A stretch of 64,000 nucleotides of DNA, from contig JADKBL010000002.1 in assembly GCA_016718875.1 (NCBI GenBank), forward strand, positions 263,316 through 327,315, given 5' to 3'. The stretch's first letter is position 1. Each line of letters opens with the position of its first letter. Made by a program: the position numbers and the translations under genes. The DNA comes from Bacteroidota bacterium (lineage in GTDB: Bacteria > Bacteroidota > Bacteroidia > Bacteroidales > VadinHA17). A model generated the notes under the pieces. It had not been told where the DNA came from. It did no database searches and was given only the letters and a program-made list of their open reading frames with translations. This document shows, piece after piece, positions 36,075 to 42,907 of this stretch.

Positions 36075-36791
36075 ATGAAAGCAATGATCTTTGCCGCAGG
36101 CCTTGGCACCAGACTAGGAAAAATAACTGAAACAACAGCCAAAGCACTGCTTGATATAAACGGGAAAAGCGTTCTTCACCGTGCTGTTGAAAAGTGCAGC
36201 TTATCTGGTTTTGAAGACATAATTATTAATGTACATCATTTTGCCGAACAGGTTGAGCTGGAGATTGAGAATCTGAGAAAAATGGGTTACAGGATTTCCA
36301 TATCCGATGAACGGGATGGCCTCCTGGAAAATGGAGGTGGTCTGTTTAAGGCAAAATGGTTTTTTGATAGTAATCCTTTCCTGTTATATAATGCGGATAT
36401 AATATCTGACTATGATATACCTGCTCTTTTTAAATTTCACAAGAAAAAGGGCTGTATAGCAACGCTCGCAACAAGGCACAGGCCTGGTAAACGCTTTATC
36501 CTTGTTGATAATGATGGAAGGTTAAGGGGATGGCGAAATGTTGAAACAGGTGAGGAGAAATTAAGAGGTGTCTCTACTTCCGAAGGACTTGATGAAATTG
36601 CTTTTTCCAGTATGCATATTGTTGAACCAGAGATTTTCAGGTTTATGAGGCATGGAAAATATTCAATGATTGACCTCTATCTTGAACTTGCAGCTGAACA
36701 CCCTGTATATACACTAAAAGACGATGGCGGTTATTGGGTAGATGTCGGCACTCCTGAAAGCCTTGAAAGGGTAAGAAAACTTCTGTTGTAA
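36075..36791 (+). CDS. murU: Sugar-1-phosphate nucleotidyltransferase, MurU-like
   Basis: 238 residues. The nucleotidyltransferase signature AMIFAAGLGTRLGKITE opens the protein; LLYNADIISDYD supplies the metal-binding Asp, followed by TLATRHRPGKRFI and the C-terminal YWVDVGTPESLERV. This is the short single-domain type, as in MurU, which makes UDP-MurNAc from MurNAc-1-phosphate and UTP. It starts 32 bases after the AmgK-like gene. Mannose-1-phosphate or glucose-1-phosphate transferases of this type are possible alternatives, but the neighbourhood favours MurU. Confidence 0.78.
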   Translation: MKAMIFAAGLGTRLGKITETTAKALLDINGKSVLHRAVEKCSLSGFEDIIINVHHFAEQVELEIENLRKMGYRISISDERDGLLENGGGLFKAKWFFDSNPFLLYNADIISDYDIPALFKFHKKKGCIATLATRHRPGKRFILVDNDGRLRGWRNVETGEEKLRGVSTSEGLDEIAFSSMHIVEPEIFRFMRHGKYSMIDLYLELAAEHPVYTLKDDGGYWVDVGTPESLERVRKLLL

Positions 36792-36798
36792 GTCTTAA

Positions 36799-36819
36799 GC
36801 CCTGCGCCCTGCGCCCTAA
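36799..36819. repeat. GCCCTGC heptamer stutter between murU and trkH
   Basis: GCCCTGC repeated two times and continuing as GCCCTAAG, in the 35-base gap between convergent genes. A member of the seven-base family described at 2854, 6064 and 55351. Confidence 0.5.
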
Positions 36820-36826
36820 GCTGTTC

Positions 36827-38272
36827 TTATACTTTCCAGAAAGTCCTTGTAAACAATGCAAATACAGAGATTATCTCAAGCCTGCCAAGTATCATAAGCA
36901 GACTGAGGATCAGCTTTGTTATCTCAGGAAGATGTGCATACGTGCTCATCGGGCCTACAGTGCCAAGTCCGGGTCCGATATTCCCAAGTGATGCAGCCAC
37001 TGCGCTGGCAGCCGTGACAACATCAGGACCAGTGGCAACAACAATAAGAGTACCTGCCACAAAAATGAAAAGGTAAAGGACAACAAATGAAAGAATTGAG
37101 ATATTTATTTTTTCGGCGATTGTTTTTCCATTAAATTTTATTCCGGATAATGCATTAGGGTGATTGACCTTTACAAATGCACTTTTTATGTTCTTTATGA
37201 CAAGAAGATGTCTTGCCATTTTAATGTTTCCGGTTGTTGAACCGGTGCTTCCGCCAGTGAACATAAGCAGAAAAATAAGTATTACCGCAGGTCCGGGCCA
37301 AAGCAGGTAATCTGTTGATGCGAAACCAGTTGTGGTGATAATTGAAATCACATTGAAGAACCCGTCCCTGAATGCTTTTTCAAGATGAAATGTAGAATTG
37401 GCAAGAATTATCGAAGTAGCAAGGGCTCCTGCTATAATAACCGATCCAAGGTAAAACCATAATTCTTCATTCTGTGAAACCTTTCTGAAGTTAAACTTGA
37501 CAATGTAGTAGTAAACGACCTGGCTAATACCTGCCAGTAACATAAATATCATTATAATATACTGACTGTAAGCTGAATATGCAATTATTCCTGAGTTTTT
37601 TGTGGAAAATCCCCCGGTTGCAATAGTTCCGAAAGAGTAGCACAGACTTTCAAAAAAATCCATTTCACCCAGATTAAGCAGGAGTATCTCTGCGATAGTA
37701 AGTGTCAGGTATATCAGCAAAATCCTGTAACCAATGGATTTTGTTTTTGGATGTATCTTTTCCTTTAGGGTTGATTCAAGGCTGAAAAGCTGGTAACCGG
37801 TTACCCTGATTGAAGGCAGAATTATTATTACAAGTACAATAAATCCGAATCCTCCCAGCCAGTGCGTCAGGCTACGCCAGAAAAGAATTGAATAGGGAAG
37901 CACCTCCACATCAGTAATAATAGTTGATCCTGTTGTTGTAAAGCCGGAGCTTGATTCAAAAAATGCATCAATGAATGAAGGAATTGTACCGGTTAGAATG
38001 TAGGGAAGTGTGCCAAATGCCAGGAATACCAGCCACGATAGAGTTACGATGAGGTAACCATCCCTGTTGCTGAATTTCTTATAATCTGCATCGTTTGTTA
38101 CGAATCTGAAAACGGCAGAAAAAAGAAAGGAGAAAACAGCTGACCATAAGAATGGCTCGAAAGGTTCATTGTATATCAGGGCTACCGGAATGCAGAGAAG
38201 AACTGAAACTGTTTCGATCAGCAGGATAGTGCTTAATATCCTCAGAATCAGCAGCCGATTAATGAGTTTCAT
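36827..38272 (-). CDS. trkH: TrkH-family potassium uptake channel
   Basis: 481 residues, eight to ten membrane helices. The four pore loops with the selectivity-filter glycines are visible: SSSGFTTTGSTI (P1), FGTIATGGFSTK (P2), SIITTTGFAST (P3) and ASLGNIGPGLGTVGP (P4). The protein forms the K+-conducting dimer of the Trk/Ktr systems. The regulatory NAD-binding partner TrkA/KtrA is not next to it in this window, so it must be elsewhere or be shared. Ends in HGRLEIISVFALFTRTFW-like C-terminus typical of TrkH. Converges with murU. Confidence 0.95.
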   Translation of the reverse strand: MKLINRLLILRILSTILLIETVSVLLCIPVALIYNEPFEPFLWSAVFSFLFSAVFRFVTNDADYKKFSNRDGYLIVTLSWLVFLAFGTLPYILTGTIPSFIDAFFESSSGFTTTGSTIITDVEVLPYSILFWRSLTHWLGGFGFIVLVIIILPSIRVTGYQLFSLESTLKEKIHPKTKSIGYRILLIYLTLTIAEILLLNLGEMDFFESLCYSFGTIATGGFSTKNSGIIAYSAYSQYIIMIFMLLAGISQVVYYYIVKFNFRKVSQNEELWFYLGSVIIAGALATSIILANSTFHLEKAFRDGFFNVISIITTTGFASTDYLLWPGPAVILIFLLMFTGGSTGSTTGNIKMARHLLVIKNIKSAFVKVNHPNALSGIKFNGKTIAEKINISILSFVVLYLFIFVAGTLIVVATGPDVVTAASAVAASLGNIGPGLGTVGPMSTYAHLPEITKLILSLLMILGRLEIISVFALFTRTFWKV

Positions 38273-38375
38273 AGAGTTTCTCAGGCGAAATTAAGTTTAC
38301 AAAGATAATCAGAAATAGTTACCTGCATTCTTCAATGTGAAGTTGGATAATCTTTAAACTGAAATGAGGAATATC

Positions 38376-38406
38376 ATTGAATGGTCATTTTTAAGTTTTA
38401 TATTTG
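38376..38406 (+). promoter_or_regulatory. Promoter of the carboxynorspermidine operon
   Basis: ATTG at 38376 (one mismatch from TTTG), a 19-base spacer, then TATATTTG at 38399-38406. This is close to the TTTG-N19-TAnnTTTG pattern of the phylum. About 67 bases to the chosen start codon. Confidence 0.55.
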
Positions 38407-38472
38407 AAAATGTTTTGATGGACAAGGATTCATCGTGTGATCAGACCGATTGTAAAATTAAAAAACAGAGAT

Positions 38473-39666
38473 ATGGGAAAAGTATTGGTTATAGGTGCCG
38501 GAGGCGTAGGAACTGTTGTCGTTCATAAAATGGCCTCACTGCCAGATGTGTTCAGCGATATTATGCTTGCAAGCCGTACCAAATCAAAATGTGATGCCAT
38601 TGCTCAAAAGATAGGAGGGAGCAGGATCAAAACAGCACAGGTTGACGCAGATAATGTACCCCAGCTTGTAAAACTCATAAAATCCTTTAAGCCTGATCTT
38701 GTTGTGAATGTAGCATTGCCATATCAGGACCTCCATATTATGGATGCATGTCTCGAAACGGGTGTAGCATATCTCGATACTGCCAATTATGAGCCACTTG
38801 AAGAAGCCAAGTTTGAATACAGCTGGCAGTGGGCATACCAGGACAGATTTAAGAAAGCAGGACTGACGGCTATTCTGGGTTGCGGTTTTGACCCGGGAGT
38901 TACTTCAATATTTACTGCTTATGCAGCTAAACATCATTTCGAGGAACTGCACTATCTTGATATAGTCGACTGTAATGCCGGTGATCATGGCAAACCTTTT
39001 GCCACTAATTTCAACCCCGAGATTAATATAAGGGAGGTTACGCAAAAAGGAAAATACTGGGAGAACGGTAAATGGGTGATAACAGAACCACATGCCATAC
39101 ACAGACCGCTTAATTATCCTCATATTGGTCCAAAAGAATCCTATGTTATCTATCACGAGGAACTGGAATCTCTGGTAAAGAATTATCCTACTCTTAAAAG
39201 AGCAAGGTTCTGGATGACTTTTGGTCAGGAGTATCTTACACATCTTCGTGTAATTCAGAATATTGGTATGGCAGGCATAGAACCAATTATGTTTGAAGGA
39301 AGGGAAATCATCCCAATTCAGTTCCTTAAAGCTGTACTGCCTGATCCGGGAGAACTTGGAGAGAATTACACCGGGCAGACATCAATAGGATGCAGGATCA
39401 AAGGGATAAAGAACGGGAAAGAGAAGACATACTATATTTATAATAACTGCAGCCATGAGGCAGCCTATGCTGAAACAGGAACGCAGGGTGTAAGCTATAC
39501 CACAGGCGTACCTGCAGCTATAGGAGCAATGATGTATCTGAAAGGCATCTGGAAGAAACCGGGAGTGTTTAATGTTGAGGAATTTGATCCAGATCCGTTT
39601 ATGACTGAACTTAACAGGCTTGGACTTCCATGGGTTGAACTTCATGATGTTGATCTGGAGGTATGA
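38473..39666 (+). CDS. Carboxynorspermidine/carboxyspermidine dehydrogenase (saccharopine dehydrogenase family)
   Basis: 397 residues from MGKVLVIGAGGVGTVVVHKM, the Rossmann NAD(P)-binding start; a GTG 12 codons upstream is less family-like. It has the saccharopine dehydrogenase-type middle, DTANYEPLEEAKFEY, and GCGFDPGVTSIF. The enzyme joins a diamine to aspartate semialdehyde by reductive amination, making carboxynorspermidine or carboxyspermidine. The following gene encodes the matching decarboxylase. In Bacteroidetes this is the route to spermidine. Upstream region carries a promoter-like sequence. Confidence 0.88.
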   Translation: MGKVLVIGAGGVGTVVVHKMASLPDVFSDIMLASRTKSKCDAIAQKIGGSRIKTAQVDADNVPQLVKLIKSFKPDLVVNVALPYQDLHIMDACLETGVAYLDTANYEPLEEAKFEYSWQWAYQDRFKKAGLTAILGCGFDPGVTSIFTAYAAKHHFEELHYLDIVDCNAGDHGKPFATNFNPEINIREVTQKGKYWENGKWVITEPHAIHRPLNYPHIGPKESYVIYHEELESLVKNYPTLKRARFWMTFGQEYLTHLRVIQNIGMAGIEPIMFEGREIIPIQFLKAVLPDPGELGENYTGQTSIGCRIKGIKNGKEKTYYIYNNCSHEAAYAETGTQGVSYTTGVPAAIGAMMYLKGIWKKPGVFNVEEFDPDPFMTELNRLGLPWVELHDVDLEV

Positions 39667-39763
39667 GGGCGGGGGGGGAGGGTTGAGATACATATACTTA
39701 GGTCAACTACTTTGCTGGTTGCTTGTCGCCATGCTGGTTTAACAAATCTGATTCAATTATAAT

Positions 39764-40906
39764 TTGATTACGCGATCAGGTTGTCTTATACCATCTCCCT
39801 GTTATTGTATTGATGAATTAAGGTTCCGTAAAAACCTTTCATTGATTAAGCATGTTTCTGATGAATCAGGGGCTGAGATAATACTTGCCTTCAAGGGGTT
39901 TGCCATGTGGGGTGTTTTTCCCATACTCAGGGAATATGTATCAGGTGCCGCCGCAAGCTCGGCTGATGAAGCCAGACTGTGCTATGAGGAAATAGGGTCG
40001 CTTGCTCATACATATTCACCGGTTTTTAAGGATGCTGATTTTGATAACATCCTGAAATACAGCTCACATGTAACATTCAATTCTCTTTATCAGTACAGTA
40101 AATTTTCGAATAGATTAAATGGAAAGTCGAAAAAAGTATCAGCAGGGTTAAGGATAAATCCCGAATTTTCGGAAGTTAGTCACGGAATTTACAATCCATG
40201 CAGCCCCGGCTCCAGGCTCGGTGTAACTGCCGATATTCTGGGAGACAGACTTCCTGAAGGAATTGAAGGATTCCATTTTCATGTTCTTTTTGAATCGGAT
40301 TCGTATGCTCTGGAAAAAGTACTGGATGTTGTTGAAAGCAAATTCGGAAAGCACTTCAGCAAAATTAAATGGATAAATATGGGTGGAGGACACCTTATGA
40401 CCAGAAAGGATTATAATACTGATCATCTCATCAGTATACTTAAGAGATTCAGGGAGAGGACAGGTCTTCATCTTATTCTTGAACCCGGAAGTGCTTTTGC
40501 ATGGGAGACAGGGGAGCTTGTTTCAACAATTGAGGATGTTGTTGAAAATCAGGGCATAAAAACCGCAATCCTTGATGTTTCATTTACTGCTCATATGCCT
40601 GACTGCCTTGAGATGCCTTATAAGCCTAAAGTACTTTGGGCTACAGAACCCGTTGAAGGAAAGCCAACCTATCGTCTTGGTGGAAATTCATGCCTTTCCG
40701 GTGATTTCATGGGTGACTGGTCATTTGACAGGGAACTACTTCCCGGCGATACAATTGTGTTTCTTGATATGATACACTATACTATGGTTAAGACTAGCAC
40801 TTTTAACGGAGTACACCATCCTTCAATCGGAATATGGACAACTGAAAATAAATTCAGTCTTATAAAGGAGTTTGGTTATAAAGATTATAAGACGCGTCTC
40901 TCCTGA
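39764..40906 (+). CDS. nspC: Carboxynorspermidine decarboxylase
   Basis: 380 residues from a TTG start (no ATG or GTG in frame before the upstream stop). A fold III PLP decarboxylase: the cofactor lysine lies in IILAFKGFAMW near residue 44, with FHFHVLFESD, WINMGGGHLMT and GSAFAWETG, and the active-site cysteine in LGGNSCLSGDFMG. It removes CO2 from carboxynorspermidine or carboxyspermidine, completing triamine synthesis. Spaced 97 bases after the dehydrogenase gene, with a GC-rich G-run in the gap (39670-39690). Probably co-transcribed. Confidence 0.9.
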   Translation: MITRSGCLIPSPCYCIDELRFRKNLSLIKHVSDESGAEIILAFKGFAMWGVFPILREYVSGAAASSADEARLCYEEIGSLAHTYSPVFKDADFDNILKYSSHVTFNSLYQYSKFSNRLNGKSKKVSAGLRINPEFSEVSHGIYNPCSPGSRLGVTADILGDRLPEGIEGFHFHVLFESDSYALEKVLDVVESKFGKHFSKIKWINMGGGHLMTRKDYNTDHLISILKRFRERTGLHLILEPGSAFAWETGELVSTIEDVVENQGIKTAILDVSFTAHMPDCLEMPYKPKVLWATEPVEGKPTYRLGGNSCLSGDFMGDWSFDRELLPGDTIVFLDMIHYTMVKTSTFNGVHHPSIGIWTTENKFSLIKEFGYKDYKTRLS

Positions 40907-40915
40907 TCAATAAGT

Positions 40916-40982
40916 CACCCACCCTATCTCCCTGTCTCCCTCACCCAGTCTCCAAGTCTCCCAGTCTCCCAGTCACACCCTC
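40916..40982. repeat. CCCAGTCTC-type tandem stutter
   Basis: A pyrimidine-rich stretch with units CTATCTCC, CTGTCTCC, CCCAGTCTCC, AAGTCTCC, CAGTCTCC, CAGTCAC in a row between convergent nspC and SDR genes. Parts of the same family appear inverted at 2755-2776 (GAGATAGGGAGACTGGG). Confidence 0.7.
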
Positions 40983-41682
40983 ACCTCCTGTTAATAGTAA
41001 TGTCAGTAACAAGCATCTTGTCGGAAAGCATTACGGCATTTACGATTTTCTCTGCAACCATTGCCGGGTCCATGAAAGCTGAAAGATCCTTTGCCTTTCC
41101 CGGCATATTCCAGAAATCAGTCCTCATACCTCCGGGGTAAACAGCAATGATATTCCGCTTTTTGCCTTTGAGTTCAACCCTGAGTGCTTCAGTAAATCCC
41201 CTTGCGCCCCATTTTGCCGCACAATAGATTGTTTCTTCAGCTCTGCCAACCAATGCAGAAGTGGACATAATATTGACAATGGTAAGTTCTTCTTCCTCAG
41301 GAGTCATTCTCAATACCTCGGACGTTAGAAGGATCATCCCTTTAACATTAGCTTCAAATACTTTATCTACCATTGATGCCGAGAGAGAATCCGAATTAAC
41401 GAACAGTCCCATTCCTGCATTATTGAATAAGTATTCAACCTGCAGATTGTTCCTTACGAGGTAGTCCCCGACTTTTTTAATATCGCATTCATTTCCAATG
41501 TTGCATACCATTGCTTCAGGCTGATTATCTGATGCGAATTCCATGAGTTTATCGTTGGCCGCTAAGAGCTTTTCGTTGTTCCTGCCCAGTATAATAACAT
41601 TTTTACCCGCTTTTACGAGTAATGAGGCAATTTCATAACCCAGACCACTGGCTCCGCCGCTTACTACCGATACTTTTTTCAT
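40981..41682 (-). CDS. Short-chain dehydrogenase/reductase
   Basis: 233 residues from MKKVSVVSGGASGLGYEIA (an ATG five codons upstream is possible). The Rossmann motif SGGASGLG, the NNAGMG segment, the catalytic YCAAK and the VYPGGMRTDFW region after it are all present, so it is an active-type SDR using NAD(P)H. Substrate unknown; the GGMRTDFW loop resembles ketoacyl or polyol reductases. Single gene between stutter repeats and an EamA transporter reading away from it. Confidence 0.85.
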   Translation of the reverse strand: MKKVSVVSGGASGLGYEIASLLVKAGKNVIILGRNNEKLLAANDKLMEFASDNQPEAMVCNIGNECDIKKVGDYLVRNNLQVEYLFNNAGMGLFVNSDSLSASMVDKVFEANVKGMILLTSEVLRMTPEEEELTIVNIMSTSALVGRAEETIYCAAKWGARGFTEALRVELKGKKRNIIAVYPGGMRTDFWNMPGKAKDLSAFMDPAMVAEKIVNAVMLSDKMLVTDITINRR

Positions 41683-41759
41683 CTCTTTTTTTCTCAAATA
41701 TATTTATTATTAACCATAGTAATATTTTCCGGTTCAATAATGCATTAAGTATCTATTAT

Positions 41760-41790
41760 TTTGTAAACCATCTATGTTTTAATATTTTTG
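41760..41790 (+). promoter_or_regulatory. Consensus Bacteroidetes promoter for the EamA transporter
   Basis: TTTG at 41760-41763, a 19-base spacer, then TATTTTTG at 41783-41790. An exact match to TTTG-N19-TAnnTTTG, with the start codon 18 bases further on. Confidence 0.75.
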
Positions 41791-41807
41791 CAGCTCAATA
41801 TTTTCAT

Positions 41808-42722
41808 ATGTTTAAAAGTGGTTTTAAAACCCGTGCTCATCTTTCTCTTTTAATTGCCAATATCATTTATGGAGTTAACTACTCCGTGGCAAAATCCATT
41901 ATGCCAGATCAGATTAAACCACTTGCACTGGTAGCAATCAGGAGCATTAGTGCTGCGGCCCTGTTCTGGCTTGCAAGCCTCTTTTTGCCTAAAGAAAAGG
42001 TCAGCAAAAAGGATATCCTATTTCTGGCATTCTGTTCTCTTTTCGGAGTGGTTACCAACCAGGTACTGTTTCTGGTTGGCCTGAATTACACTTCACCTGT
42101 CAACTCTTCGATTATTGTCTCAACAAACCCGATTTTTGCTTTCATACTTGCAGCACTGATACTTAAAGAGAATATTACATATCTTAAGGGAATAGGATTG
42201 GCAATTGGTTTAACCGGAGTACTCATATTGATTCTGGAAAATGGAACTCCGGATATCAGCAGCAGAACATTCCTGGGTGATATTTCAACTCTGGTGAACA
42301 CCATAAGCTGGGCGTTCTATACTGTCATTATAAAAAGAATGCTGGAAAAATATCATCCAGTTACAGTTATGAAATGGACATTTTTCTTTGGAATGTTTAT
42401 CACTTTTTCAATTGGTTTTCCAAATCTCAGCAGTACAGATTGGTCCGCAATCACTCTGAACGGATGGCTGGGAATAGGCTTCGTACTGGTTTTTGCAACT
42501 TTCGTGGGATATCTACTGATCGCTTTTGGACTCCGCCGCCTGAGTCCGACAATTGTTAGTACTTACACATACCTTAATCCGGTAATTGCAGCATATCTGG
42601 CAACATTAATGGGTCAGGACAGAATTGATATTCACATGATACTTTCAGCAATACTGATATTTGCAGGTGTCTTTGTAGTCAGCTGGCAGAAAAAGAGCGA
42701 TCAGACCAAAATCGGATCATAG
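41808..42722 (+). CDS. EamA-family drug/metabolite transporter
   Basis: 304 residues with ten predicted membrane helices in two EamA repeats. The first repeat starts LIANIIYGVNYSVAKSIMP and includes FSSLFGVVTNQVLF-like packing; the second begins DISTLVNTISWAFYTVIIKRM and ends LNPVIAAYLATLMG. The true start is the ATG at 41808, because a longer upstream frame would read through the promoter. Substrates of this family are varied (amino acids, nucleotides, drugs); none can be named. Confidence 0.88.
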   Translation: MFKSGFKTRAHLSLLIANIIYGVNYSVAKSIMPDQIKPLALVAIRSISAAALFWLASLFLPKEKVSKKDILFLAFCSLFGVVTNQVLFLVGLNYTSPVNSSIIVSTNPIFAFILAALILKENITYLKGIGLAIGLTGVLILILENGTPDISSRTFLGDISTLVNTISWAFYTVIIKRMLEKYHPVTVMKWTFFFGMFITFSIGFPNLSSTDWSAITLNGWLGIGFVLVFATFVGYLLIAFGLRRLSPTIVSTYTYLNPVIAAYLATLMGQDRIDIHMILSAILIFAGVFVVSWQKKSDQTKIGS

Positions 42723-42907
42723 ACCGAAGAAGATCATACGTTTATCAATACTGACCGTTGGTCAAAAAAAATTGTTTTTTGACGGCATTTGTAATAACTT
42801 TCGTGTGGTTTAAACATTAATCTAAAAATTTAAGACTCTCGGCAAAAATTACCAAGAGTTGTTTTGTATTGAGTACAGTGCTAATGAATTAATTAAAATC
42901 TGTCACT

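Noticed and set aside
39669..39690. G-rich run as an origin or regulatory site
   Set aside because: A short run of G with no repeats or nearby dnaA boxes; not enough to call anything.
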